64,000 bases of DNA from Aspergillus flavus (lineage: Eukaryota > Ascomycota > Eurotiomycetes > Eurotiales > Aspergillaceae), in NCBI RefSeq assembly GCF_009017415.1, contig NC_092406.1, positions 1,364,001 to 1,428,000 on the forward strand, written 5' to 3'. This document shows positions 23,791 through 35,307 of the stretch, one piece after another (position 1 is the first letter of the stretch; each line of letters starts with the position of its first letter). Position numbers and translations under genes: made by a program. The notes under the pieces are model-generated. The model did not search any database and was not told the origin of the DNA. It saw only the letters and a list, made by a program, of their open reading frames with translations.

Positions 23791-25838
23791 ATGGCAACCC
23801 ATCCTGGTCAACCATCCATTGATCCGGAGAATCCTCCATCCCAATCGGAATGTCCCACACAGCCTCCTACAGGGCATAGTGACCATGACGCAGCCAATTA
23901 CCCGTTCTATAAGCGGAACGCCTGTACAACATGCCGACGGATGAAGTCCAAATGTGATATGGCAAAGCCTGCTTGTGGAACTTGCTCTAGGTTTAACCGG
24001 ACATGCGCCTACGAGACGACGCGGAAGAAAAGCGGTCCGAAGCGAGGATATACAGCGGTCTTTGGGTCTCGATTAGGTAAGTCTCAGAAGCGGCGAAACT
24101 ATACCATTAAATTATAATACTAATATTACTTGCTTGTTGAACAGCACAGGTGGAAGCGCTGCTTAGCGCCCAAATGCCTAGTATTCTCGGAAGTCAAAAC
24201 CCCTCCGCCCCGCTTCCAGGTGCATGGGTAGATAGAGCTAGTCACCCTAATCTGAGCAGTACTGGTTCTTTCCAAGACACGATGGAAGAAACCGATCCCA
24301 CAGCATCAAGTACCGAAAGGGCATATACAGAACCCAGCGTTGGGTTAGATAGTATTAGTTTAGGGCTAGAGGAACCTCTCCCGGATCAAGATGTTATCGA
24401 TGACCTGCATGTCGCCTGACTTCCCTTATATCCAAGTGATATTTTGCTGATTTCTATAGGTACCGGATCTACTTTGAAGATGTTCACATCTACATGCCGA
24501 TTATACATCGTCAAAGGCACCTCTCTGCGTTGAATTATGCGCCTGATTCCCGGCCCCCAGTCTGTCTTCAATACATGATCTGGTGCCATGCTGCCCTTGT
24601 CAGCGAAAAATATGATACTTTACATACAGCTTTCTACGAAAGAGCCCGCAAGTACGCCGAGGCGGATGAGATGAAAGGCTATGGAGGAGGGATCCTCTCT
24701 TTAGCACATGCTCAGACATGGCTTCTTATCACCGCGTACGAGTACAAGATGATGTTTTTTCCCAGGGCTTGGTTAAGTTGTGGAAAGGCATGTAGACTCG
24801 CAATTATGCTGGGGCTGCATCACCTAGATAGCCCAAGTCCTCAAATCAAACAGTGCTTCACACCTTCCATAGATTGGGTGGAGAAAGAAGAGCGACGGAG
24901 GGTCTTCTGGACGACCTTCTGTATCGATAAATTTGCCACCATTGGGACAGGGTGGCCTGTTGGGATCAATGAGACAGAGGTAAGCTCTCCCTATGTCGTA
25001 TCTAGAAGCGAATAGTGTACTAATATGAGCAGGCCATGACAAATCTTCCCGCGAGTGAGGAAGCCTTTATTACAGGCGATTCAGAGCCAACGGTACCCCT
25101 TAGTGATGTTCTAGATGGTGAGGGGCTCTCAACACTGTCTCCTTCCGCAAGCATCGCCTTCGTGTCTTGCATCTTCGGACGGATCACAAACCATCTTCGT
25201 CTCCCTCAGTCGCAGGACGACGATGATTATAGTACTGGAGGCTTCTGGCAGCGACACAGATCATGCGATGAGATTTTGCTCCATTTTGCTCTGACCATGC
25301 CAACTCATCTGCGTCTTCCCATTGGGATAGGCGATCCCAATATTATCTTTTGCAACATTGCTCTTCACACGGCTGTCATATGCCTTCACCAAGCTGCAAT
25401 ATTCAAGGCGGAGTGGAACAACATAACAGAGTACCCCATTGTTCAAAGCAGGTTAAGGTGCAGTGCTGCTGCACATCAAATTCTGGAGGTTATCAAGATG
25501 GTTGGTCCTATCAACATGGGCAAAGTAAGCTTTCAGTGCTTGGTTGAGTTATCCCGCAAATAACTGACAGTTTTTAGGTGAATCCTTTTGTGTCATTCTG
25601 TCTCTATGTGGCAGCACGCGTATACGTTCAGCATCTCAAGCTTCATCCTGAAGATACAGAAGCTCATTCTGCTTTCCAATTCTTCCGCTCAGTTATCCAT
25701 ACCCTCAAAACTACAAATCCCTTAGCGGAATCCTTTCTCTTCCAGTTAGATGTTGACAGTGAGGGAGGGTCATTCCAAGGCCTTCGGCTACCGACAAACA
25801 ATTTCCCTGTTGAGATGCTTACTCCTAGAAATCTATAG
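23791..25838 (+). CDS. Zn(II)2Cys6 transcription factor with fungal-specific regulatory domain
   Basis: Nuclear DNA-binding regulator, 606 aa in five exons: 23791-24076, 24145-24406, 24460-24979, 25033-25524 and 25578-25838. The zinc cluster is CTTCRRMKSKCDMAKPAC followed by GTCSRFNRTC (residues about 48-75), with a basic tail RKKSGPKRGY. The middle homology region starts with YRIYFEDVHIYMPIIHR and includes EERRRVFWTTFCIDKFATIG. Intron 2 can only be joined in frame by using a GC donor (24407 GCATGT) with the AG at 24458-24459. No GT donor with the right phase exists nearby. Target genes are unknown. Neighbours suggest a role in local metabolism but give no direct evidence. Confidence 0.9.
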
Positions 25839-26943
25839 CAGGACAATATTTGTTATGTTCTCGGAAACCTGGGTATACAACAATTCTTTTATTGCCTAGA
25901 ACTTATATTTTAATCTATACGTTCAATCAATCACTGTTGTATATTGTTTTACGTCCACATAATCCTTCATCTTTTCACCCTAAGGAGCTAGCATACATGT
26001 TAACATAAAACCATCATAGTCGTGATACCTCGCAAAGACATACAATTAACACATCCAGAAAAACAACCATAGCACAAGGTACAATCTGCCCTCAACCCTC
26101 TTCTCTCCCACACCAAAGAATCCCATCCCAAGACCAACATGCTAATCACCCCAAGGCTCAGACTAAAAGATGTCTAGCCTCTCCCAAGTTAGTAATTATA
26201 ATTAGCACATTATCCAAAATATCTCAAATCAACCAAATACCCACTACTAGAAGGAATGCAGATCCCATCTCCTCATCGACCCTCGCCACAGTACTCCGTA
26301 GAACTAGGGTTAGGGCTGTCGCCAGGCCCCACAAAATAGTGGAGAAGATTAGCAGTCGGAGCAACAATCTGTCCGACCCAGCCCTAAGAAATCTTAAATC
26401 CCTACAAGATTTATCCTCCAGACTAGCCGAATTTAGTTTGCCTTGCGGACTTCAATAACCTTCTAGATGGACAGGGATTGGATTTAGTCGAGATATTACT
26501 GCCATTTCTACCAATGGTACCGTTCTGTCTTTACCTGAACGGGCTGTGTAGATTCTTTTATGGTAATTTTCATGGTAGTAGGTGAGGGACGATCTTGTGG
26601 TGTTGATCCTTTTGTGCTGGGTTTGTTGGAGAGATTTTACTTTCTTTCTTTGGTCTTCGAACAATCGAATAGCCTATTGCAGGATTACTCCGAGAGTGAG
26701 TGGATTCTCTGTGCTTTCTTTCTTCTTAATTGGTTATTGAATTGGCCATGGCTCGAGATGCACTCTACAATTTAGTCACTATATTAATTGCTTAACCTCT
26801 ACCGAGCCATGTTCATTTAGAAGTTCATTTAGTGCTACGTGGCATTACCCTCCAAAATCCATAGATAGACAGGTTTAAAGTATAGATTAACTAGCCAACT
26901 ACTATACAAAGCTCAGATTCCCAAGGTCCTTTTGCCAAGGCAC
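25839..26943. other. 1.1-kb intergenic region between convergent genes
   Basis: AT-rich 3' flanks with short ORFs only. No family motif or RNA gene recognised. Confidence 0.5.
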
Positions 26944-27447
26944 TCAATGGGACTGAGACCCTTTCTCCAGCTGAGATCGGATGGTAGAGATAGCATCCCC
27001 AACACAAACAGCACAGTTGTTGGACTGATCAAGAATCAGCATTGGTAAAAAAAAAAAAAAAAACCTAGTAATATCAGTGGGCATAGGACATACCTGGCTA
27101 GGAACTAAATCGGCGACGACGCTGCTCACGCACTCAAGGTCAGATGCGATGTCTGAACCCCCGCCGACAATAGCAGCATTGCATTCCTGTACGGCCGGGA
27201 TGAGTTGCTGGAAGCAGGCTTTTAACAGATGTTAGATTTCAGTTGAGCTGGTAATCATAGTGCAAAGAGACGAACCGGGGATGTTGCAGTTGCCTGTAAC
27301 TAGGAGGGACTCGAGCACCGGTCCAGCATCTTGCACGATCTTGGAGGTATTGAAGGCTTGGAGGATATTGTGTAGGTCGGGAGTTTCTGTCGGGGCGGTC
27401 ATTGCGACGCTGGCGCAGAGAGCTAGGGCTAGAGAGGAAACACGCAT
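26944..27447 (-). CDS. small secreted cysteine-containing protein
   Basis: Three exons (27447-27276, 27218-27094, 27024-26944) give 125 aa. The N-terminus MRVSSLALALCASVAMTA is a clear signal peptide with a likely cleavage after the Ala-rich end. The mature part holds six cysteines (GNCNIPACF, VQECN, LECVSS, NNCAVC), enough for three disulphides. The second intron contains a run of 17 T residues on the coding strand just before the branch region. I do not recognise the family; size and composition fit a secreted effector-like or surface protein. Its 6-Cys spacing does not match hydrophobins. A TATA box lies about 95 bp upstream. Confidence 0.82.
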
Positions 27448-28187
27448 GATGAAGTGGAATTGGGTAAAGTAGGTGTTGCGAGATATTATGAAAGTCTTGT
27501 CTTGTTTCCAGGAGAATATAGGCGTTGGGCGTGGCTATTTTATATACCCTTGGACGGGGCTGTCCAGTAATGCGAATGTGACACTTCCATGTAGCCAGAC
27601 GCGCTGATCATATCATTTTTGGTTCCTGGATGCTGCACGTGGTGCTCCTGTTGGTGGGGAATTTGGGGAATAGTATTGTTCCTATCAGTCGAATAGTAAT
27701 CATAGGGGTAGTGGCAAGGTCTTCGGGAACTCTCGGGCGTCCGTTTGAGCCTTGTCTGGCCCTATCTCTATGAACAATTTAAAAGGGGTTTGTGGGTCAA
27801 CCGTGGGTCATCTTTTCCCAGTACCTCCGGCCATTGCAACCTCATGTTTTATAGTTGGAGTCTAGGAGGAACTAATAGGTGGAGTACAGAAGATAGGAGA
27901 ACATTTGCTCCTAATTGTCAAGAAAGATATCATTGTATACTACTACTAAGCCGGGTATAACGGCGTAGGCGCTTCAAAAAATAATGAGCTGGCGCGTCTA
28001 CACAGCATATATCAGACGAAAACAGAAAGGCAGACTACTAAGATCGGTGCTTCACATCCAGAGTACCTAGTCATTGAAAGCGTGGGGGCATTGAACCAGC
28101 CATTAAGCAAATTCTCTTTGCTCGGCTCTGGCAACTTCTCCTTCAGCATCCTTGTCCTCGCTCGTGCCACCCGCGTTGAGCTGAGCA
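27448..28187. other. upstream region of the secreted protein gene
   Basis: 740 bp without a gene. On the minus strand TATATAAAA (27538-27546) sits about 95 bp from the secreted protein start. Confidence 0.5.
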
Positions 28188-29488
28188 TCACCCTGTGGTA
28201 ACCGCCGGTGTGACCATGGTAATTATAAAGTTCCACAGCCAATGGTTTGCGGTTGATATGGAGGACATGGCCGCTCGTAGGTGGGCAGGGGCAATCTCAG
28301 TGCAGTACTAAATGTTTCCCCCAAGAAACCGATTGGACAGAAAATATTGAATATGAATATAAAGACGGCTGCAACAATAGACGCAGCATGGTTTGATACA
28401 GGAAAGCTCGTGGCAGCGGCCATGGCGACCATACATATCGACATTCCAGTCCCACTTAGGACAAAGAGCCACCGTCTTCCTAGACGGTCGACTGCAAAAA
28501 ATGCTATAAAAGAGCAAAGGAACTTCCAGGTAAGGGAACTGGCGGCCACGATTGCTGGGATATCACCTTGAAGGTGCAAGTTACTCTCGAAGATACTCGT
28601 TGTGTAGATTAAAATCAAATTCCCGCCCACGAGTTGTTGGAGTGTTTGTATTACGAGGCATAATGCGAACCGGTATATGAGCCGGTTCTGATCGTTCCTG
28701 TTGAATACATCCTTAATGGAGACTTTTGGGCCTCCCTCTAGCGAATCTCTGATTCGGCATATCTCATATTGGACATGCTCATCATCGCTGGACATGCCAT
28801 TGAGCTTCGCGAGGGCTTCTGCTGCATCTGTGATGCGGTGTTTCTGGACGAGCCAGCGAGGGGATTTAGGAAAGGTTAAAATGGAGATGCAGATAATGGA
28901 GCAAAGTAAAACGGGAATTGCCAGCGAAACCCGCCACTGCAGTGGTGGTAAGGGGGCCTTACTGAAGCCTACGTTGATCCAGCTGGAAAGTAGAAACCCC
29001 ATGCAAATAAAGATGCCAGCGGTAATGACCTTACGTCCACGGTTACCAGCAGAAGAGCTTTCCGCTTGCCACAGTGGCACAATAACACTCAATTGGCCGA
29101 CCCCGGCGCCCAGTATGATACGTCCCACGGTAAACCGACGAAGTGAAAATGCCGTGCATTGGAGAATCTGACCAGCTACGGCGCAGATCCCAGCGACGAA
29201 GATGGCCTTTCGACGGCCAAGTGCATCACCAGTCATGGAGCAGGACAATGCACCAACAAGGGTTCCTAGTTGTAAACAAGCATTGATGAGACCCTGGATG
29301 GTTGAATTCTCTGCCTTCTTGGCTCCATGTGTGTTGACGGTGTCAATCTGGGGAAAGTAGCGGATCACATCCGGGAGATCGAGGAGCGCCGAAAGGCCAG
29401 CTTGGTTGTAGCCGTATAGGATAAAAGCTGGAGCTATAACAAGAAATATTTGTGCATACTGGATTGTCCTCGCTGTCTTCCAGAACAT
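28188..29488 (-). pseudogene. MFS sugar transporter, frameshifted and truncated near TM10-11
   Basis: Sugar-porter family member. The intact part starts at the ATG at 29488 (MFWKTARTIQYAQIFLVIAP) and keeps the family signatures YGYNQAGLSALL, GDALGRRKAIF, VGRIILGAGVGQLS, FPKSPRWLVQ and QTLQQLVGGNLILIYTT. After PIGFLGETF (about 28310) the original frame turns to nonsense and ends at 28223. The adjacent frame shows the expected continuation (YCTEIAPAHLRAAMSSIS, then NHWLWNFIITMVTP) and ends at TGA 28188-28190. A single-base deletion near 28308-28312 explains the shift. The last one or two membrane helices and the PETKG-type C-terminal motif are absent. A short transporter ending at 28223 could still be translated, but function is unlikely. 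Confidence 0.8.
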
Positions 29489-30423
29489 AGTGCACGAATT
29501 CGGTAGAGAAGGCGGATCTGTCAATTGGAAAGGGTATCAAGTGGTGGGAAGATGGATGGACGTAGCTCAGCGCACGACGTGGGCTTTTATGTGAACACAG
29601 GAGAGGCTTGGGTGCATAATGGAATCAGAATTTTATTAATAGCCTGTTTCCTAGGGGGTAAATTGACCTAACCCTGCTTGACAAAAGGCAAACCAAAGAC
29701 CTGCGGATGACATCCGAACCCCATAGTGTTTGTTTCGCACCTGCACCCCTAATATGGACATTGATTAGCCTCAGTTGGCTCTAACACAAATCACGAACTC
29801 CTGTTCTCCTTTCCCTATATATTCAATTGCGTGGGATAATCGGGTCAGAATATGATATAGCCTGGCGGTCTGCGCATGAATCAATTGTTAGGTATATATT
29901 CCTATGCGTCACCGTTATGTTAAAAACCAGGTGAGTACAGATATAGGTCTAGACATACCTCACTTAGACATGATCAACCGGGTGTTGCGTCGGCTCGCTT
30001 CCGCAGGCCGACAGAATAACTCCGTCAAACTCACAGTTCGCGGGCTATGTGCGCAGTTCCATGATGAGTGCTAGTTATCAGCATAGCTGGAAGAAGACGA
30101 GCTGTTGGTCTTCATTATTCCTTGTATACCTTCCTCCAAACGTTCGTGGATGGGTTGATGGTCGACGTTATGTGTCCTTTGTTTACGCGGTGTCACCTGG
30201 TCAACTCCCACGGGGATTTTGTGCCTGATTCGACTGGCCGAAACCAGGTACCTACTGTAGCCTTAGGCCTCAGGGAACACAACCAATCAATACGGTGACC
30301 ACACGTTGTCAGCCTAACGGCTCAGCACTTGCATTTTGTCCCACGCTATCCTCCTGTTATGACTCTTTTTTCCGTTAAGAAGGAAACCGCTAAGGAAGCG
30401 TCGAATTCTCCAGCCAGATCGCA
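29489..30423. other. intergenic region between divergent genes
   Basis: 935 bp with no gene. It is the shared upstream region of the broken transporter and the F-box-like gene. Confidence 0.5.
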
Positions 30424-32189
30424 ATGGGAACAAGAGGCCTTGAGATAGTGCGCTTCCACAGGCGTTACTACGTTCGCTATCACAGGAACGACAGCTACTT
30501 CGAAGGTGTCGGCGCCAAGATTGTCGCGAGCATCCCCACAGACCCCGATGAATACCATAGTACGCCGGAAGGGATAATCCGTGCCAGACAGTAAGCTAAC
30601 CAGTTGCAGAATGGCTCCAGGCAATGCGAGCCGAGTATGCGGCCAAAGAAAGTGCTCTTGAAACACATGTCTACGAGATTCGCCACGGTTTCAAACCTGA
30701 CTATTCGCAGTTTCGTGAGTTCGTGACGCTTCCTTCGGAGCTCCCGCGGCTGCGTGATGATTTCGAGTACATTTACATCATCAACCTCGACCATGAAGTT
30801 CTTACCATGAACCACAGCATACACTGGAAGCTGGGAAATATCCCGCGTCAGGACGAACTATGGCTTCGCGCCATCGCGGACAGCATCTATATGTACAAGC
30901 CCACCATCTCCCTCGATGTTTGCCCGGAAGAGCATATGGACTCGTTGGCTTTGGAGCTTCCAAAGCGAAAACGGAAGATCGGATATGACTTTCGCGTCGT
31001 AGTTCCGAGGACTAACATCGCGGAGGCGCGAAAGACGTTTCTTACACGTCTTCTTGCCAGTACTCTTATTCAATATCAGGACGAGATCATTAGATTCGGA
31101 AGGGAGTGGGGCCCGGACTCGTTTCCCTTTCGCGAGATGGCTTTTGCTCTTGTCTCAATTGCCTCTGGCCAGGCCAAATTCCATTCTTTTCCTTCTCAGC
31201 AGTGTAATCCTCGAGCTTGTGGAGCGTCAGACTGCAAGTTGAACCACTTGAGCAAGTTACCTGGATGGCTTGACGAAGAGTGGGCTGGCGATAGCGCTCC
31301 GTTGCTGGAGTTTGGATCCCTGTCCCATCGACCGGGCGAGCCTCCAGGGGCGTCGCCCACGGAGATGATATACTGGCTCGAGGACGTACTTGTCAGTCTT
31401 ACACTGGTAATTGACGGTAAGGCTATCACGGAGGCCGTTAACTGGGGCATCGAGCAGGGACGCACCAGCTTTCAGATCGTCGTCCTATCGCTCTTTAAAG
31501 CGGCTTTTGCGGAAGTCTTTCTCGGTGACGATGGGGAACCATTTGTCGAAGTCAGCCGCGCCGTTGATCTCTCACCTCTGCGTGCAAATTATTGTGTGAG
31601 CACACATCCACGCGATCGACCAGACCTAAAACCAGGGATGAAGACCCAGCGCCAGTTCGGTGAGCTCATTATGAACTCGAACTGCACAGGGACAGTCCAG
31701 AGACTACGGAGTCAGTTCCCCGGGCTCGCGGCGCTCGTTAACTTCTTCGAAGTCGCCGGGAACCGCCGCGCAGCGTCGAATTCGGAAGGCATTCTGCCGC
31801 CAGAACTGTACTACCGGATTCTGGACTTTGTGGACTACGATACGTGGAAGACCTGTCTACTCGTATCGACAATGGTTCGTTCATGTTGCCTCCGCAAGTA
31901 CAGGCTTGATGATCGCATGAGCATTGTGGCAGGGCCTTTTGTGAGGCTACAAAAGTACCACAAGGAGCGTCTGATGTCCTTCGACTTCCAAAACATGCAA
32001 ACGGGCAAGATCCTTCCAATGATGGAGGTTCCGCGTAACATCTGGATGAGGGAGTGCAACTGGATGCCGGTCATTGGCAGCGATAGAAAAGCGCTCATGT
32101 TGGATGTGGTCATTCAGTTTGAGCCGGCGGAGAATGTGCCAGTGGAGGCCGACAGCGACGATGAATCTTATTCTTTACGGTCAAAGTAA
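30424..32189 (+). CDS. F-box-like fungal protein of unknown function
   Basis: Two exons (30424-30559 and 30610-32189) give 571 aa. The start MGTRGLEIVRFHRRYYVRYH and the joined segment DPDEYHKWLQAMRAEYAAKE read smoothly through the intron, which supports the upstream exon. A C-terminal segment, LPPELYYRILDFVDYDTWKT (about residue 430), looks like an F-box. Such proteins recruit targets to SCF ubiquitin ligases. The N-terminal 400 residues form a conserved-looking module that I cannot name, including a CNPRACGASDCKL cysteine cluster (about residues 243-255). Proteins of this plan are common in Aspergilli as uncharacterised families. No neighbour suggests a pathway. Confidence 0.82.
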
Positions 32190-32545
32190 CGGATTTCATA
32201 AAAATTTGGGGATTGGGATAATGAGACTTCATTTATGGTATGCTGGTTTGTGCATCAATCTCTCGCGTTTCGTCTTCTCATGCGTTACAGATGGCGGTGA
32301 AACTCTTCGTTGATAGCATCTGCCGTCTGATTGTCTGCCACTTCTTCTTTCCTTGAGCTTTGTACCACTGATCGCTTTGATGGTGTTGACACTAATCATG
32401 TATGTCTCCAATTCTCATATGACCTTAACTCAGAAATTTCTCTAGTTCTGGTACCAAGGTATATAGGTTTTCCACGCCGTCGACCCGTACACTTTCTAGG
32501 TAGATGGTCAAGAACCTTGGTCCCGGCATCCCCATCCACATCTAA
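32190..32545. other. intergenic region between convergent gene and pseudogene
   Basis: 356 bp of 3' flank; nothing recognised. Confidence 0.5.
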
Positions 32546-33433
32546 TTAGAAGGCTATATAGGAATCCACCGTCAACAGGTTCAACGCGACATCAGAGGCC
32601 AGTTCCTCAAGGTTCTGATCCCCTCCAATCCAAGAAGCAACTTGAAACCACCAACTGCCCCGTCCAAAACGCATTGCCGTTGTAAACTCCCAGTATTCAG
32701 GATACCAGCCTGCGGATTCCCAATCCAAAATCCCAGATCATTGGCCTTCATCATCGACGATGATATTATGGGCTTTGAGATCTCCATGGGTAAACACAAT
32801 CCGATGTGAACGTTGTTGTAGCTTCTTGGCACATACCAACGTCTGCTCGTGTTCCGCATGCGATTCAAATGCATGGCTCGAAGCAGGACTAAAGAGATAA
32901 TCATGAAATTCCCTCTCACTTGTGAAAGGACCCATGATGTGATCAGGGACCCGTGAGCTTCGTATAGAGGTTCCAATTGGAGAAGAGATAGGACTTTGGT
33001 CAGGTGGGTACCATGAACGCATAGAATGTACGCATGTCTTTAATTCCTCCAACCATGGACCCTCAGCATCTATTTCTAACTGGTAGCTTGAGTTTTCGAG
33101 GGCCACACCGGGCAGCCTCGTCATTAAAATGGAAAAAGTCCGGCTATAAGGAGCATTCGGATGCTTCCCGCAACATAATAATTTCGGGACAGGCATACCA
33201 GCGGCTCTCGCCATCTGCATTGCAACAGCTTCCTCTAGGTTCGCTCGATCCGTCCATTTCAGAACGAGACCGAAGGGTAATTGTAAGATATTGACATCGA
33301 ATGCAATATTGAACCAGGAGCAATACCATGGCGATAGGTAAAATAGCTCCTTGTGAAGGATGCCCCAGGCTATTCGAGCAGTTTTGCTTGGTACCCGGGG
33401 TACTGGGGGGGTGGGTGCTCTGTGAAATTGCAC
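32546..33433 (-). pseudogene. phosphotransferase-family (APH-like) gene with one in-frame nonsense codon
   Basis: Protein-kinase-like fold of the aminoglycoside phosphotransferase/choline kinase type, common in fungi with unknown substrates. The frame encodes the N-lobe (FGLVLKWTDRANLEEAVAMQ, with the nucleotide-binding Lys) and the catalytic loop VFTHGDLKAHNIIVDD. A TGA at 32738-32740 follows DDEGQ. The same frame then continues perfectly with SGILDWESAGWYPEYWEFTT, holding the Mg-binding Asp, to TAA at 32546-32548. One point change (CGA or similar to TGA) would explain it. The upstream part is open beyond 33433 but lacks an obvious ATG; an extra 5' exon is likely. A stop-codon read-through product is conceivable but not shown. 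Confidence 0.8.
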
Positions 33434-34094
33434 TTTGCATTGGCCGCGACCAAGTAAACTCTGGTCGTAAGACGGATGGAATATACAGGCTAGCCATCTT
33501 CAGGATCAGATTGAGTTATCAGAAACAAGAAGACGGCGTCAGTCAGGATGACGGTGAGAACCGTTTACGTGCGATTTTCTTGTCGAGAAAATCGAAGGGG
33601 GCGCGTAGCATTCGCGGAAAAGGAAAAGGAAAACCAGCCGGAACGAATGCGTAAACAGGAACGCTAGACACAATGGCACGCCTCATTTCAAGATATAAAA
33701 TATTCTTTTGATAGCAAATAAAATTGAATTTTATTTGACCTATACAAATAAATTATTAGAGACGTGTTAAGTCGTGATGGAGTATTTTCGTCAGGCGGAA
33801 GATTAAGGATCCCCAATGCTTTATATATATCAGTTCTACGAGTATCCAGTAGAATATTGAAGCCGAGCATTCGCACCAACCTACAACGCTTGTACCTTTG
33901 TATAAGTTAATTGGAATGGGGAAATATTTGTACTTGAAGCGGTACAAATCCATAGTTAAAGCGCCTTCCCTTAGATAGTCTAACAGTCAGTTTATACTCG
34001 ATGAAAACAATAGACACTATAAGGGTTGGAGATTCTAATTTTCAATGATTTTATACAATAGATTCAGTATGAAAAGTAGCAATCAACAACCAGC
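33434..34094. other. AT-rich region before tRNA-Gln
   Basis: Contains the unidentified 5' end of the APH-like pseudogene and an AT-rich tract (about 33690-34080). A minus ORF at 33688-33879 has protein-like composition but no motif I recognise; it might be a transposon relic. Confidence 0.4.
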
Positions 34095-34166
34095 GGTTGT
34101 GTAGTGTAATGGTTATCACAGCGGATTCTGATTCCGCTAATCCCGGTTCGATCCCGGGCACGACCT
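34095..34166 (+). tRNA. tRNA-Gln (anticodon CUG)
   Basis: A 72-nt cloverleaf. The acceptor stem GGTTGTG pairs with CACGACC (one G-T pair). The anticodon stem GCGGA/TCCGC encloses the loop TTCTGAT, giving anticodon CTG, which reads CAG. The T arm is CCCGG-TTCGATC-CCGGG. The internal A box (TAGTGTAATGG) and B box (GGTTCGATCCC) are intact. There is no intron. A TTTTT Pol III terminator follows about 15 nt downstream. Confidence 0.95.
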
Positions 34167-35307
34167 CGTTTGTGATTTCTTTTTACGCATTGCTCGTCCT
34201 GCCTTATATATATACAAGGGTGAATCGCCAAGATTCTACTTTTTCTTAAAAATTTTTTCTCATTAAATCTACTATCTGTGCCGAGATTCGGAAAGGGCCG
34301 CTCCGGATTATCTCCGTCTGCACGTAAATCTAGCCCGCTGGACGTCGGCCAGCCGGCAAACCACATGTATCCCGCGTTCGCCACGGCCCACGAACCCTAA
34401 GCCGAGAAGCAAAACAGTATTCATGCCCAACCCGCGGGCAAGTCAAGTGCGATAATGTAGAGTGTGGATCCCTGTCGATCAAACTCAATCCGATTGACAA
34501 GGATGTACTCAGGGTCCATGTGTCTATGACCATTGTGCTCGGCGAAGCTTGGCCGATGGCTACCAGATGGGCATGCTAGATTTGGTCTGCAGTTTGATGT
34601 GTTGGTCTTCATCCTATTGAGACCAAAGTTGTGTAGGTAAGACTACATATGTGATACATACCGAGATTTATATATGTTGCTATTCTATTGCTTGTCTCGT
34701 ATTTTCCGTGTGACACCGATGATTGATTCTTTCTCAGTAGTATGGCCACCCTACTTAGTAGTCTTGCTACTCCATAACAACAGATAAACTTCAATCTTAA
34801 GCACGTCAAACAGGATCTGCATTCAAGCACTTCGCTGCTGCTTTGACGTTGCGAAATGGTGCCAAGAGAAGTGGCCGATGTACTCCGAGTCGGCCATCGG
34901 CATTCGGCGAAGCTGGACGGAGTACCTATACTATGATTCATACGGTGGATTCGTACTCAGCATATGACAGGGAAAATTTTCACGATGAAGAATCGGATAG
35001 AAAGAAAATGCTGAAGAGACAGTTGTTGAACAAGGGTATGATTGGTCCAAGCACCGTATACTCTCATGGAACCTGATGGCGGCATATGCGGCGGTTTGAT
35101 AATGAGAATCAGAACCACGGTCTGGAAGCGCCTTAGTCGCAAGGAAAGAGAGAACAGTAGAGACTAGATTTGCCTGAGGTAGACATGGGTCTCTTTGGAA
35201 GACATCATATAAAGCTAGGCAGAGTACGAAGGACTATTATTTTCTTCTTGTTGTATAGACTCATTATTACTTTTAGACCTACACATAGACTTTGTACTGC
35301 ATACTGA
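34167..35307. other. 1.1-kb region between tRNA-Gln and the monocarboxylate-type transporter
   Basis: No gene recognised. An imperfect inverted repeat around GCCGATG..CATCGGC occurs at about 34872-34900. The right end is the transporter promoter. Confidence 0.45.

Noticed and set aside
33688..33879. A possible transposon fragment beside tRNA-Gln.
   Set aside because: No terminal repeats or recognisable transposase or polymerase motif could be seen.
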